DNA of 22,888 nucleotides from Erythrobacter sp. (GTDB taxonomy: Bacteria; Pseudomonadota; Alphaproteobacteria; Sphingomonadales; Sphingomonadaceae), in contig NZOF01000189.1 in the NCBI GenBank assembly GCA_002695185.1, positions 1-22,888 on the forward strand. Direction: 5' to 3'. The notes beneath the pieces are model-generated. The model worked only from the letters and a program-made list of their open reading frames with translations, searched no databases and was not told the DNA's origin. Position 1 is the first letter of the stretch. Each line of letters starts with the position of its first letter. The position numbers and the translations under genes are program-made. Positions 7,425-16,796 of the stretch are shown one piece after another.

Positions 7425-7441
7425 TGTGACTAGTTTGTGAC
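7425..7441 (-). promoter_or_regulatory. Direct repeat upstream of the response regulator (possible autoregulatory site)
   Basis: On the minus strand this reads GTCACA-AACTA-GTCACA, two identical hexamers exactly 11 bases apart. Such spacing is what PhoB/OmpR-family dimers recognise. Related GTCACA-type hexamers occur upstream of the lipoprotein gene at 2008-2043. The site lies about 40-60 bases before the preferred GTG start. Confidence 0.45.
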
Positions 7442-7469
7442 CGCGAACGCTCAGTTGTAACTTAAGCAA

Positions 7470-8492
7470 TCACGTCGATTTCACCGTTACATTCCCAAAG
7501 TCGGGCGAAGTAGAAACTACGCCAACAGGCATCTTCGGGCGGTAGGGTTTTTCGAGCCTTTCCACTTCCTTCTCCGTCAGCCTGAGTGTCACTGCTTCAA
7601 CCGCAGCGGCGATGTGCCCGGGCTTCGTTGCACCGACGATCGGCGCAGTAATTCCCTTTGCGAAGTGCCAGCCCAAAGCCACTGTCGCGCGGGAAACGTT
7701 TCGCTCTGCAGCGATCGCACCGATGGCTTCGATCACTTCGCGATCAGCCTCCACATTCTGAGTGTAAAGTGTTTTCCCAAAACCATCGGTCTCGCTTCGG
7801 ATGGTGCTTTCGTCCCAGGCCCGCGCGAGCCGTCCACGAGCGAGCGGCGACCATGGGATCAGGCTAATTCCTTGATCCCGGCACAGGGGGATCATCTCGC
7901 GCTCCTCTTCGCGATAGAGCAAGTTCACGTGGTTCTGCATAGAGATGAAGGTAGTCCACCTCCGCCTGCGGGCGATTTCCTGCGCCTTTGCAAATTGCCA
8001 TGCGGCCATGGAGGAGGCACCGATGTAGCGAGCTTTTCCCGCCTTTACGATCTCGTGCAAAGTCTCCATCGTCTCTTCGATCGGGGTGCTGTCGTCCCAG
8101 CGATGGATTTGAAACAAATCGACGTAGTCCATGTCCAGTCGTACTAGGCTATCGTCGATGGCCTGAAACAGGCTTTTTCTAGAAAGGCCGCCGGCATTCG
8201 GCGTATTGCGCCACGGCAGATAGGCTTTCGTCGCAACGACAATCTCGTCGCGATGAGCGAACTCGGGCAACAGCCGGCCAATAACTTCTTCGGAAGCGCC
8301 TTTGGAGTACATGTTCGCAGTGTCGAAGAAGTTGATCCCCGCTTCAACGGCTTCGCGGATAAACGGGCGGCTTTCATTCTCGCTTAGCACCCAGTCGCCG
8401 TGCCATCCTTTACTCGTGTCGCCATAGCTCATGCATCCAAGGCAGAGACGGGAAACCTTGAGGCCACTAGGTCCGAGATTAACATATTCCAT
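7470..8492 (-). CDS. Aldo/keto reductase
   Basis: A 340-residue NADPH-dependent oxidoreductase of the aldo/keto reductase superfamily, a cytoplasmic TIM barrel. The catalytic tetrad is visible: Asp57 and Tyr62 in FFDTANMYS, Lys89 in VVATKAY and His130 in DLFQIHRWD. The C-terminal cofactor region includes GITAPIVGATKPGHI. The N-terminus MEYVNLGPSGLKVSRLCLGCMSYG is characteristic of the subgroup of plant auxin-induced-like and bacterial YajO/YhdN-like proteins. The substrate is an aldehyde or ketone and is not specified by the sequence. The ATG at 8492 is 11 bases after the stop of the nitronate monooxygenase-like gene, so the two are probably co-transcribed. Length is typical. Confidence 0.93.
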   Translation of the reverse strand: MEYVNLGPSGLKVSRLCLGCMSYGDTSKGWHGDWVLSENESRPFIREAVEAGINFFDTANMYSKGASEEVIGRLLPEFAHRDEIVVATKAYLPWRNTPNAGGLSRKSLFQAIDDSLVRLDMDYVDLFQIHRWDDSTPIEETMETLHEIVKAGKARYIGASSMAAWQFAKAQEIARRRRWTTFISMQNHVNLLYREEEREMIPLCRDQGISLIPWSPLARGRLARAWDESTIRSETDGFGKTLYTQNVEADREVIEAIGAIAAERNVSRATVALGWHFAKGITAPIVGATKPGHIAAAVEAVTLRLTEKEVERLEKPYRPKMPVGVVSTSPDFGNVTVKST

Positions 8493-8503
8493 CCTGCGCG
8501 TCC

Positions 8504-9481
8504 CTAGCGAGCCTGAAACGCAGAAAGGCGCTTCGTGATGATTTCCTCGGCCTGAGCCATGATACGATCGATCAACTCCTTGCAGGTTGGAATGTCATCA
8601 ATAAGGCCCGCTACCATACCGCATGACCAGGCTCCGGCATCCATGTCCCCCTCGGTCATGATGCGCGGATAAACCCCTGCGACCTGTTCGATAATGTCCT
8701 CGAATTTGAGATCCGCGCCTTTTTGCTTCTCGATCTCAAGCAACTCTTCGACTGCGTCGTTCGTCATGACACGTTCGGTATTACGCAACGGACGCATGAC
8801 CAAGCGGGTATCGAGTTCGCTGGCCGCGACAATCGCCTGCTTCACATTCTCATGGACCGGCGCCTCCTTGGTGGCAATGAAGCGCGTTCCCATGTTTATC
8901 CCGTCCGCCCCCATAGCGAGTGCCGCAACAAGGCTACGGCCGTCCGCCATGCCTCCGCTCGCGACGAATGGAATTTCCAATTCATCCGCAGCGCGCGGCA
9001 GAAGGATCATATTAGGGATGTCGTCCTCGCCTGGATGTCCGCCGCACTCGAACCCATCCACCGAAACCGCGTCACATCCGATCGACTGGGCTTTAAGGCT
9101 ATGCCGCACACTGGTGCACTTGTGGATCACCTTGACCCCGGCATCCTTGAAAAAGGGTAAGACTTGCGCAGGATTATTGCCTGCCGTTTCGACGATCTTC
9201 ACCCCGCCCTCGATGATGGTGCGCACGAGCCCCGAGTAATCCGGCGCATTGACCGTCGGCAGAAAAGTCAAATTCACACCGAATGGCTTGTCGGTCATGT
9301 CCTTACAGCGAGCAATTTCATCGGCCAGTTTTTCAGGCGTCCCCTGCGTCAGTCCAGTTATGATGCCGAGCCCGCCCGCATTACTTACGGCCGCGGCCAT
9401 TTCCGCGAAACCAACATAGTGCATGCCGCCTTGAATGATTGGATGCTGGATACCGAACATTTCGGTGATGCGGGTTTTCAT
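8504..9481 (-). CDS. Nitronate monooxygenase-like FMN protein
   Basis: A 325-residue TIM-barrel flavoprotein of the nitronate monooxygenase / 2-nitropropane dioxygenase family. Visible features are the start ITEMFGIQHPIIQGGM, the catalytic-type histidine in GFECGGHPGED (His149), the FMN phosphate-binding stretch VASGGMADGRSLVAALAMGADGINMGTRF, and a full-length C-terminus. The family oxidises nitronates, but many members have other or unknown substrates, so the specific reaction is uncertain. The ribosome-binding site GGGAGAG lies seven bases before the ATG. The flavin reductase gene lies 57 bases upstream and the aldo/keto reductase 11 bases downstream, all on the minus strand, which suggests one redox operon. 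Confidence 0.9.
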   Translation of the reverse strand: MKTRITEMFGIQHPIIQGGMHYVGFAEMAAAVSNAGGLGIITGLTQGTPEKLADEIARCKDMTDKPFGVNLTFLPTVNAPDYSGLVRTIIEGGVKIVETAGNNPAQVLPFFKDAGVKVIHKCTSVRHSLKAQSIGCDAVSVDGFECGGHPGEDDIPNMILLPRAADELEIPFVASGGMADGRSLVAALAMGADGINMGTRFIATKEAPVHENVKQAIVAASELDTRLVMRPLRNTERVMTNDAVEELLEIEKQKGADLKFEDIIEQVAGVYPRIMTEGDMDAGAWSCGMVAGLIDDIPTCKELIDRIMAQAEEIITKRLSAFQAR

Positions 9482-9538
9482 GGTGCGGCTCTCCCAAAGT
9501 TGCTCTTCGCAACCGGTATCGGGCAGGGCAGCCCAAGT

Positions 9539-10129
9539 CTAGCGCTTGGCTAGTGCCTGTAGTGCTTCGAGCAGTTCGCTGCCGCGTTCAGTCAGGATGA
9601 GATCGCCATCTTCAGCATGAGCCAGCCCTTCCCGCTCGAGATTTGCCCCGGAAGGCGTTCGCATAATCCGCCCATACCGTCCCCCATGATAAATAAGTGG
9701 CTCAGCCTCGCGGCGATCGAAGTCGGTCACTTCGCCCAGAAAAATGGCATGATCCCCACCTTCATATTCGAACTGCGCTTGGCAGCCGAAGCGCGCTGCA
9801 CAGCCCTCGATAAGTGGCGCTCCTTCGGGACCGTCGGCAAGGTCCAGCCCGGCAAATTTATCTACTCCGGGGGTGGCGAAGCGATCGGACATGCCCTGCT
9901 GATCCGCAGCGAGGACATGAACCGCCCAACTTGTCGCGTCGCGAAAGACCGGCAAGCTGCTGGATTGAAGCGCAAGACTCCAGAGCACCATCGGCGGGTC
10001 GAGGCTCACCGAATTAAAACTGTTGGCCGTCAACCCTACGGGTGCACCCGCTTTGTCTCGGGCAGTGACGATAGTTACGCCAGTGGCGAAGGAGCCAAGC
10101 GCACTGCGAAATGATACCGGATCGAACAT
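9539..10129 (-). CDS. Flavin reductase-like FMN-binding protein
   Basis: About 196 residues starting MFDPVSFRSALGSFATGVTIVTA, which is the standard opening of the flavin reductase-like domain that reduces FMN or FAD with NAD(P)H. LTANSFNSVSLDPPMVLWSL is the flavin-binding stretch, and FATPGVDKFAG with HAIFLGEV continue the fold. About 25 C-terminal residues (DGDLILTERGSELLEALQALAKR) extend past the core domain. The ATG at 10129 was chosen because homologues begin here; an upstream TTG at 10168 only adds an unrelated leader, though no strong ribosome-binding site is seen. Such enzymes supply reduced flavin to two-component monooxygenases and to flavin-dependent halogenases. Partners could be the adjacent oxygenase or, as inference, the halogenase homologues encoded beyond the divergent promoter. 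Confidence 0.88.
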   Translation of the reverse strand: MFDPVSFRSALGSFATGVTIVTARDKAGAPVGLTANSFNSVSLDPPMVLWSLALQSSSLPVFRDATSWAVHVLAADQQGMSDRFATPGVDKFAGLDLADGPEGAPLIEGCAARFGCQAQFEYEGGDHAIFLGEVTDFDRREAEPLIYHGGRYGRIMRTPSGANLEREGLAHAEDGDLILTERGSELLEALQALAKR

Positions 10130-10174
10130 GCTGGACGCTGAGCTAACCGCCAAGCCGAGTAAGGGCAATCCGCA

Positions 10175-10214
10175 AGCTCTTTAATATGGCTTAAGTGAAT
10201 ACTTCTTAAGAGCT
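10175..10214 (-). promoter_or_regulatory. Inverted repeat upstream of the flavin reductase operon
   Basis: Inverted arms AGCTCTT (10175-10181) and AAGAGCT (10208-10214) enclose two copies of the palindrome CTTAAG (10190-10195 and 10205-10210), 15 bases apart. It sits 46 bases upstream of the flavin reductase start. An operator for a dimeric repressor is plausible, but no regulator gene of an obvious type adjoins this operon. Confidence 0.35.
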
Positions 10215-10279
10215 GGCGTGAGCAGAAATGCCACAGCGAGGGAGGTTTGTTTCGATCCTGTTTCAGCTGCGTTGACCAA

Positions 10280-10309
10280 GTGAACGTTATCAATTAGGTG
10301 AACGTTCAC
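10280..10309 (+). promoter_or_regulatory. Two LacI-type operator-like sites before the second receptor
   Basis: GTGAACGTTATCAA (10280-10293) and the perfect palindrome GTGAACGTTCAC (10298-10309) have their CG centres exactly 18 bases apart. Palindromes centred on AACGTT are typical LacI-family operators. The first shares AACGTTATCAA with the reverse complement of the site before the GH3 gene (21773-21788). A possible -35 (TTGACC, 10272-10277) lies just upstream, so a bound repressor would block initiation. Confidence 0.6.
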
Positions 10310-10359
10310 AAAAGGGGTTCTGGGTTAGCCAGATCCTTGTGTTGGGAGGAGAATCACTG

Positions 10360-13300
10360 ATGGCTTTTGGACGTAAGCGCACGTTCGCCAAATATCTCGC
10401 AGGTGCCTCGGTCATGGCACTGGGTTTTGGCTCTACTTCTGCGATGGCGCAGACAGACATTCCCGCAGATGAGAGCGCGCAGGAAGTCACTACCCCGGAT
10501 GACGATGTCATCGTCGTCACCGGGATCCGGGCTTCACTGGAAAACTCGATGAACATCAAGCGCGGCGCGCAAGGCGTTGTCGACGCAATTTCCGCCGAAG
10601 ACATCGGCAAATTCCCCGATACCAATCTAGCCGAATCCATTCAGCGTATCACCGGCGTCTCGATCGATCGCAGCAATGGCGAAGGTCAGTATGTCACGGT
10701 TCGCGGCTTTGGCCCCGAATTCAATCTGGTCCTTCTGAACGGTCGCCAGATGCCCGCATCGAGCCTTGCCGGTACCGCGCCGCCCGCCACGCGCAGCTTC
10801 GACTTTGCCAACCTCGCATCGGAAGGCGTTGCCTCGATCGAGGTTTACAAGTCCGGTCGTGCAACCCTGCCGACTGGCGGCATCGGTTCTACAATCAACA
10901 TTCGCACACCCAAACCGCTGGACCGTCCAGGTTTTCAAGGTAGTATCGGTGTCAAGGGAGTCCTTGATAACACATTCGAGGACACCAAAATCACGCCAGA
11001 AATTTCAGGCATCATCAGCAAGACCTTCGCTAACGACACGTTGGGAATCCTGATCAATGGTGCCTATCAGAAGCGCGAAGGCAGCACGGCCGCGTTCTCC
11101 GTAGGCGAATGGCGCGAAGGCATTCTTGGCAGCAACACCGACGCTTGGGGCGCACTTCCGCCGGTTGATAGCGGCCGTGTCGAGAACCGCCCCGGTGCAG
11201 ACGACATCTATCAGGTCCCGCAAAACGCGGCGTATGATTTCACGAACTTCCAGCGCGAACGGATCAACGGCCAGGCCGTTCTACAGTGGGCCCCTTCGGA
11301 CCAGTTCGAAGCGTCTATCGACTACACCTATTCGCAGTACACACTCGATGCGCAAACCAACAGCATAGGTGTCTGGTTCAACCACGGTAACACCTCCAGC
11401 AGTTGGACCGACGGACCAGTCGCAGGGCCGAATTTCTACGGCGAAAGCTTCAGTGCCGGCGAAGGGAAAGACTTGGCCATTACGGGCGCTGTTGCGGCCA
11501 ACCGCAATGTGAACCATTCGGTTGGTGGTAACCTGAAATGGAACCATCCGAGCGGTTTCAGATGGGAGCTGGACGCACACCATTCGACCGCGGAATCGAA
11601 GCCGACGTCACCATTCGGAAGCAGTGTCGCCGTCGGCAGTGCGATTTTCGGCGTACAGGAACAAATAGTCGACTTCACCTCCGACATGCCGGTTATCTCG
11701 GTGGCCATGTATCCTGGTTCGGAAATTCAGGCTTCGAATATTGTTGCCTCAGGTAATGCGTTCCGCACTGGTTACATGAAAGATCGAATCCAAGAATTCC
11801 GTCTCTCCGGCGGATATGACTTTGATACCGGTCTCATCGACGCACTGGATTTCGGTGTTACTTACACCGATAACAAGGTCCGCACCGCATATGGCAATCT
11901 TCAGAACGAAACCTGGGGCGGCATTGATGTAAATCCCGATCCAGATATTTTCGAGCGCTACGATCCAGCGGACGACATCTTCACCGAACGTGATCTGTCT
12001 GCCGACCTTGAGGGTATGGAGGGATCACAGGATCCAGCGATCATCGGTAGCTACTTCACCATCGATACAGTGCGACTGATCAATGACCTCGAAAGCCGCT
12101 TCGGCGTCTGTTCGAATTCGATAGTTGGCGATTGGTCGGGCGAAGGCTGCCTCGCGGAATTGACGACTGACCGTCGTTTGCGGGAAAAGACGATCGCTCC
12201 GTACATCCAGTCATCGCATACTTTCGACATCCTGGCTGACGACGCGCATCTTCTTCTCGGCCTGCGCTACGAAATTACGGATCTTGTAAGCTCGGCTTTG
12301 ACGCCGACCTACTCCGGGGCATCGTTGCTGTCCTTTAATGAAATGACGTTGTTCGAAGTTGGGCGTCAATTCCGCACAGACAGAAATTCATACGACAATT
12401 GGCTACCTGCGGTCGATTTCGACATGTCGCCAATCGAAGACGTCGTTCTGCGCGCTTCTTACAGTCATACGATTACACGTCCAAGTTATGGTAACCTGGA
12501 AGCGGGCTTTAACCTTAACTTCCCAGCGCGGCCGGACGGTGGCAGCACAGGTGGTGGGGGCAACCCATTCCTCTTGCCGTACAAATCGAAGAACATCGAT
12601 CTATCCGCTGAATGGTACTATGGACCGTCCAGCTACATTTCCGTTGGTTATTTCAACAAGCGAGTTTCCAACTTCATTGGGAATCGCAATCGTCGGGACA
12701 CGCCTTTTGATCTGCCCGATCCCAGCGATGGCGCAATCTTCAACGAAGCTGTTGCCGCACTGGGCTCCGACGCCAGTTTCGCGCAAATCCTGAATTATGC
12801 GGCAACCAATTACCCGGACGCCGTTCAATACGATGCTGACGGCAATCCCCTTGGCATCATTGGACAAGCAGGCGATCCACTACTCAGCTTCAATTTGAGC
12901 AGTCCGGTAAACCTTGAAGAGCCCGCGACGGTCGATGGCTTCGAGTTTGCGATACAGCACAGCTTCTGGGACACGGGCTTTGGTGCGATCTTGAATTACA
13001 CGGTCGTCAACAGTGACCTCGAGTACGACTTGCTTCGCCCGGGTTTCGATCCGGAGCCGCAGTATGCAATCAACGGAGTATCGGATAGCGCCAATGCCGT
13101 TCTTTACTACGAGAACTACGGCTTCCAGGCTCGTGTCGCCTATAACTGGCGCGACGAGTTCCTGGCGGGCTATGGAACTGATCCATTCTTCGTGGAAGAT
13201 TATGGTCAGTTCGACGTGAGCGCGAGCTACGAGTTCGATAATGGCCTCTCGATCTTCGCCGAAGGCATCAATGTGACGAATGCTGACCGCCGTGGCCACC

Positions 13301-13377
13301 GGAGAGCGGATCAGGCTGTCCACTTCGCTGCGCCGGGCTATGCCCGATACGCAGCGGGCGTACGCTTCAGCTGGTGA
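10360..13377 (+). CDS. TonB-dependent receptor (second, carbohydrate-type)
   Basis: A 1005-residue outer-membrane receptor. The ATG at 10360 has GGGAGGAG eight bases upstream; a GTG at 10339 in the same frame precedes that site and is rejected. The signal peptide ends AMA before Gln31. The TonB box DDDVIVVTG is followed by [52 protein letters not shown] and [20 protein letters not shown], all hallmarks of the Xanthomonas/Caulobacter TonB receptor family, which is often linked to plant or algal glycan uptake. The barrel ends YAAGVRFSW with a terminal aromatic residue. Operator-like sites precede it, and halogenase, LacI, MFS and GH3 genes lie downstream, so an oligosaccharide, possibly a beta-glucan fragment, is a reasonable substrate guess. 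Confidence 0.93.
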   Translation: MAFGRKRTFAKYLAGASVMALGFGSTSAMAQTDIPADESAQEVTTPDDDVIVVTGIRASLENSMNIKRGAQGVVDAISAEDIGKFPDTNLAESIQRITGVSIDRSNGEGQYVTVRGFGPEFNLVLLNGRQMPASSLAGTAPPATRSFDFANLASEGVASIEVYKSGRATLPTGGIGSTINIRTPKPLDRPGFQGSIGVKGVLDNTFEDTKITPEISGIISKTFANDTLGILINGAYQKREGSTAAFSVGEWREGILGSNTDAWGALPPVDSGRVENRPGADDIYQVPQNAAYDFTNFQRERINGQAVLQWAPSDQFEASIDYTYSQYTLDAQTNSIGVWFNHGNTSSSWTDGPVAGPNFYGESFSAGEGKDLAITGAVAANRNVNHSVGGNLKWNHPSGFRWELDAHHSTAESKPTSPFGSSVAVGSAIFGVQEQIVDFTSDMPVISVAMYPGSEIQASNIVASGNAFRTGYMKDRIQEFRLSGGYDFDTGLIDALDFGVTYTDNKVRTAYGNLQNETWGGIDVNPDPDIFERYDPADDIFTERDLSADLEGMEGSQDPAIIGSYFTIDTVRLINDLESRFGVCSNSIVGDWSGEGCLAELTTDRRLREKTIAPYIQSSHTFDILADDAHLLLGLRYEITDLVSSALTPTYSGASLLSFNEMTLFEVGRQFRTDRNSYDNWLPAVDFDMSPIEDVVLRASYSHTITRPSYGNLEAGFNLNFPARPDGGSTGGGGNPFLLPYKSKNIDLSAEWYYGPSSYISVGYFNKRVSNFIGNRNRRDTPFDLPDPSDGAIFNEAVAALGSDASFAQILNYAATNYPDAVQYDADGNPLGIIGQAGDPLLSFNLSSPVNLEEPATVDGFEFAIQHSFWDTGFGAILNYTVVNSDLEYDLLRPGFDPEPQYAINGVSDSANAVLYYENYGFQARVAYNWRDEFLAGYGTDPFFVEDYGQFDVSASYEFDNGLSIFAEGINVTNADRRGHRRADQAVHFAAPGYARYAAGVRFSW

Positions 13378-13430
13378 TCGGCGGCATGGAGCGGTTCATG
13401 CTTTACCGTTCCTTGCACTAGCCACAGAAT

Positions 13431-13468
13431 GGGCCACGCTGCAGAACCGCAGTGTGGCCCTTTTCTTT
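13431..13468 (+). terminator. Rho-independent terminator after the second receptor
   Basis: A 12-bp stem (GGGCCACGCTGC at 13431-13442 with GCAGTGTGGCCC at 13449-13460, one G-U pair) with a 6-base loop is followed by TTTTCTTT. It lies between the receptor and the halogenase gene only 40 bases further on, with no clear promoter after it. Read-through at this point would give high receptor and low enzyme expression. Confidence 0.9.
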
Positions 13469-13507
13469 GTCACTTGCTGCCAAGCCTGTATGGAATGTCG
13501 AACTGAC

Positions 13508-15052
13508 ATGGCGATAGATTTCGAAAAGGTGGTTATAGTTGGCGGGGGCACCGCAGGGTGGCTCTCGGCCGCCTATCTCGCAGCCCGGCGTCCAGAACTT
13601 CAGATCACATTGGTCGAAGCACCCGATATTCCGACCATCGGAGTGGGCGAAGGAAGTTGGCCGACCATGCGTGAGACGCTGCGCATCATCGGCATTCCCG
13701 AAAGTGAATTTCTCTTCGAATGCGATGCCAGTTTCAAGCAGGGTTCCCGTTTCGATGGTTGGCGTACGGGCGGAGCAGAAGACAGTTATCTCCATCCCTT
13801 CACTCCGCCCACCCCGGGAGATGTGAGGCCCTTCATCACAGCTTGGAAGCAGACTGACGGTCGATCCTTTGCAGAACTGGCATCTCCGCAGGCCGCTGTA
13901 TGCATGCAAAATCTGGCTCCGCGACAGCGTTCCATGCCCGATTACGCTGCTGCCTTGAATTATGGATATCATTTCGATGCTGGCAAATTCGCCAGACTTT
14001 TGTCCCGACATGCGGTAAACCGCCTTGGCGTCACGCATATACGCGATCAAGTGACCGATATCCTTTCTGAAGGTCCTGACCGCATCGCTGCCGTAATTCT
14101 GCGGAGTGGTGGACAACTCAGCGGCGATTTCTATCTCGACTGTACGGGCATGGCCGCACACTTGATTGGCGAGCATTTTGGCACTGCATGGATCGACCGA
14201 TCGGACGTGCTGTTTAACGACCGCGCGTTGGCCGTTCAGGTCGAAACCCAGCCGGACAGCCCGATCGCCTCGCAAACGATTGGCACGGCCCACAAGTCTG
14301 GCTGGCTGTGGGATATTGCTCTCCCGACGCGGCGAGGGATCGGATGCATTTACTCGTCGCAGTTTACGGAAGACGCAGAAGCCGAGAGGACACTGAAAGA
14401 CTACGTAGCTACAAATCTTCCTTGGCAAGAACCCGAGGCGATTGTTCCGCGCAAGATCAGCTTTCGCACTGGACATCGGGAAAGCTTCTGGCGGGGGAAT
14501 TGCGTTGCCATAGGTTTGTCCGCCGGATTTATCGAACCTCTCGAAGCCTCTGCAATCGTACTGGTGGAGCTTTCTCTCAAAGCACTCGCAGACAGCTTTC
14601 CTGTAACCCGTGAAGCTCTTCCGGCTTACTCGGAACGGTTCAACAAGCTCTTCCAATACCGCTGGGAACGGGTCGTCGATTTCCTCAAGCTGCATTATGT
14701 GCTGAGCCAGCGCTCCGAACCCTATTGGAAGGCCCACCGAGATCCCGCGAGCATACCGCCTTCGCTTGGGCGTCAGCTTCAGCTCTGGCGAGATCACCCC
14801 CCAACCCAATGGGACTTTCCCCAAGTAGACGAGATGTTCTCTGCCGCCAGCCAGCAGTATGTGCTCTACGGAATGGGTTTCGCCGAACCGCTGAGCGGGT
14901 CCAGCGAGGACCTTGGACCTGTTCAAGCGCAATTAGCGGCAGTGCGGGAAAAGGCGCGGGCGCTCACTGCTGCAATGCCGACAAACCGTACCTACCTCGA
15001 TGCACTGAGATCAACACACCCCGCCAATCCGCGGGAGGGAGAATTCGCTTAA
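13508..15052 (+). CDS. Flavin-dependent halogenase homologue (tryptophan 7-halogenase family), first
   Basis: A 514-residue member of the PrnA-like family, cytoplasmic. The FAD motif GGGTAGW is at 12-18. The lysine that forms the reactive lysine-bound halogen species in true halogenases is present as Lys77 ([10 protein letters not shown]), and the catalytic glutamate as Glu346 (GFIEPLEAS). The diagnostic WxWxIP motif is modified: WLWDIA at 266-271, with Pro replaced by Ala, and the usual Ser after the Glu is Ala347. The activity may therefore differ from halogenation of free tryptophan. I chose the ATG at 13508 because the FAD fold begins there; an in-frame ATG at 13490 is possible and neither has a strong ribosome-binding site. 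The stop codon directly abuts the SapC-family start. Confidence 0.85.
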   Translation: MAIDFEKVVIVGGGTAGWLSAAYLAARRPELQITLVEAPDIPTIGVGEGSWPTMRETLRIIGIPESEFLFECDASFKQGSRFDGWRTGGAEDSYLHPFTPPTPGDVRPFITAWKQTDGRSFAELASPQAAVCMQNLAPRQRSMPDYAAALNYGYHFDAGKFARLLSRHAVNRLGVTHIRDQVTDILSEGPDRIAAVILRSGGQLSGDFYLDCTGMAAHLIGEHFGTAWIDRSDVLFNDRALAVQVETQPDSPIASQTIGTAHKSGWLWDIALPTRRGIGCIYSSQFTEDAEAERTLKDYVATNLPWQEPEAIVPRKISFRTGHRESFWRGNCVAIGLSAGFIEPLEASAIVLVELSLKALADSFPVTREALPAYSERFNKLFQYRWERVVDFLKLHYVLSQRSEPYWKAHRDPASIPPSLGRQLQLWRDHPPTQWDFPQVDEMFSAASQQYVLYGMGFAEPLSGSSEDLGPVQAQLAAVREKARALTAAMPTNRTYLDALRSTHPANPREGEFA

Positions 15053-15772
15053 ATGGCAAACCACCAGACTTTGACACCAAAGAATCACCGGGACCTCCGT
15101 ATCGACACCGAACCCAAAGCAGAATTGGGCGATGGCGTGATGGCTACGATGATTATTCCCGAGGAATTCCGTCGTGTGCAGAGTGAATTCCCCATCGTGT
15201 TCCGCCGCACGCAGGAAGGCGATACTTTCGTGCCATTGGCGCTCTTCGGCTTCGAGAATGGCGAGAACCTGTTTCTGAACGCAGGCAAATGGGAAGCGCG
15301 GTATCGGCCGCTTACGCTGGCCATTCAACCTTTTCTGATCGGAGCCCCGAGCGAAGAAGGGAGCGAAGGACAAGTCCATGTCGACATGGATCATCCCCGC
15401 ATTTCCAGTTCCGGAGAAGGCATGCGTGTCTTCGACGAGGACGGCGGCTCCACTCCATACCTCGAACAAATTGCCGGGCAACTCGGCGAGCTCCACGTGG
15501 GATACCAGGGGACTGCCGCCTTTATCGAAGCGTTGGAACGCTACGAGCTTTTGGAAGCCTTCACGCTCGAGGTTCCGCTTTCAAACGGGTCCAAACAGTC
15601 CTTGGTCGGCTTCCATATCATCAAGGAGGACAAGCTTCAGCAGCTCGATGGTGATGCGCTGGATGACCTGCACAAACACGGCTTCCTGCTGCCGGTGTTC
15701 ATGGCCGTGGCTTCGCTGTCGCACTTCTCCGCCTTGATCGAACGTAAGGATGCGGCGCTGAGCAATGGCTGA
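15053..15772 (+). CDS. SapC-family protein
   Basis: A 239-residue protein matching the SapC family: an N-terminal HRDLRIDT segment, PEEFRRVQSEFPIVFRRT, PLALFGFENGENLFLNAGKWEARYRPLTLAIQPFLIG, and a C-terminal LLPVFMAVASLSHFSALIERK. The name comes from a gene linked to Campylobacter surface layers, but the biochemical role in Proteobacteria is not established to my knowledge. There is no signal peptide, so it is probably cytoplasmic. Its ATG immediately follows the halogenase TAA (TAAATG), with a GGAGGGAG ribosome-binding site inside the end of that gene. It overlaps the cupin gene by 8 bases. This tight coupling suggests the protein acts with the neighbouring enzymes. Confidence 0.85.
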   Translation: MANHQTLTPKNHRDLRIDTEPKAELGDGVMATMIIPEEFRRVQSEFPIVFRRTQEGDTFVPLALFGFENGENLFLNAGKWEARYRPLTLAIQPFLIGAPSEEGSEGQVHVDMDHPRISSSGEGMRVFDEDGGSTPYLEQIAGQLGELHVGYQGTAAFIEALERYELLEAFTLEVPLSNGSKQSLVGFHIIKEDKLQQLDGDALDDLHKHGFLLPVFMAVASLSHFSALIERKDAALSNG

Positions 15773-16796
15773 CGCCTCCCCTCTTATCTTTTCCAAGCTC
15801 GCCCATATCGAGGAGCGCGAGGCGGCGGATTTTGGGGAACTAGCGGGGCTGCTGGAGGGGGCACGGGAGCCGTTCGTGGTGCGGGGGCTGGTGGCCGACT
15901 GGCCGCTGGTGCGCGCGGGGCTGGAATCCGCCGCCAAGGCGCGGGAGCACCTGCTGGCCCATGCGCGCGCCATGCCCTTTACCGTGGCTCTCGGCCCGCC
16001 GGGCCATGGCGGGCGCATGTTCTATGGCGACGACATGCAGATGAACTTCCGCGAGGGGACCGGCAAGCTGGCCGACATCTTCGGCGGCTTCGACCGGTAC
16101 GAGGGCGAGGACAATCCCCCCACCGCCTATGTCCCGTCGGTCGATATGAATAGATATTTCAATGGTTTGACCCAGGCCAACCCCAGCCCGGTGGCCCAGT
16201 ACAAGCCGCGCGAGAGCATCTGGATCGGCACCCGCACCCGGATCGCTGCGCATAACGATTTTCCCGACAATCTCGCCTGCTGCGCGGTCGGGCGCCGCCG
16301 CTTCACCCTGTTTCCACCCGAACAGTTCGAGAACCTCTACCTCGGCCCGGTCGACAACACTCCTGCCGGACGGGCGGTGAGCATGGTCGATTTCCACCAG
16401 CCGGATTTCACTGCCCACCCCCGCTTCGAAGCCGCGCTGGAAACCGCCCTCACCACCGAGCTGGAGCCCGGCGATGCGGTCTTCATCCCGTCCATGTGGT
16501 GGCACCATGTGGAGGGGTTGGCCCCGTTCAACGTGCTGGTGAACTACTGGTGGCGCGAGACGCCGAAATGGCTGGGCCAGCCGCAGGATGCGCTCAACCA
16601 CGCCATCCTCGCCATTCGCGACCTGCCCCCGCAAGACCGGGCAATCTGGAAGCAGATGTTCGACCATTACGTGTTCGAACACGGCCCGAATGTCACCGAT
16701 CATATCCCGGAAGGTGCGCGCGGCATCCTCGATCCCCTCACCCCCGAGGGCGCCAGCCGCATCCGATCATTCCTGCTGAGGGCCCTCAATCAATGA
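15765..16796 (+). CDS. Cupin-like (JmjC / cupin_8) dioxygenase homologue
   Basis: A 343-residue protein resembling FIH/JmjC-type Fe(II)- and 2-oxoglutarate-dependent hydroxylases. The iron facial triad is visible: His163 and Asp165 in AAHNDFPDN, and a distal His in MWWHHVEG (His247 or His248). The strand GRRRFTLFPPEQ matches the co-substrate-binding region of this family, and REPFVVRGLVADWPLV is the usual N-terminal entry. Known members hydroxylate protein side chains or other substrates; the substrate here is unknown. It overlaps SapC by 8 bases (ATGGCTGA) and the second halogenase by 4 (ATGA). From about 15840 the GC content rises sharply over the preceding genes. Confidence 0.87.
   Translation: MADASPLIFSKLAHIEEREAADFGELAGLLEGAREPFVVRGLVADWPLVRAGLESAAKAREHLLAHARAMPFTVALGPPGHGGRMFYGDDMQMNFREGTGKLADIFGGFDRYEGEDNPPTAYVPSVDMNRYFNGLTQANPSPVAQYKPRESIWIGTRTRIAAHNDFPDNLACCAVGRRRFTLFPPEQFENLYLGPVDNTPAGRAVSMVDFHQPDFTAHPRFEAALETALTTELEPGDAVFIPSMWWHHVEGLAPFNVLVNYWWRETPKWLGQPQDALNHAILAIRDLPPQDRAIWKQMFDHYVFEHGPNVTDHIPEGARGILDPLTPEGASRIRSFLLRALNQ

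Noticed and set aside
7384..7425. ATG at 7425 as the start of the response regulator
   Set aside because: No ribosome-binding site precedes it, and the tandem GTCACA repeat would then overlap the start codon. A GTG at 7383 with AGAGGGG upstream fits better.
10339..10359. Upstream GTG start for the second TonB receptor
   Set aside because: The GGGAGGAG ribosome-binding site lies inside this extension and is correctly spaced for the ATG at 10360, which also opens a normal signal peptide.
13418..14932. A 504-codon open frame on the minus strand
   Set aside because: It lies entirely antisense to the receptor/halogenase region, where the plus strand encodes a clear halogenase family protein. It has no recognisable motifs of its own.
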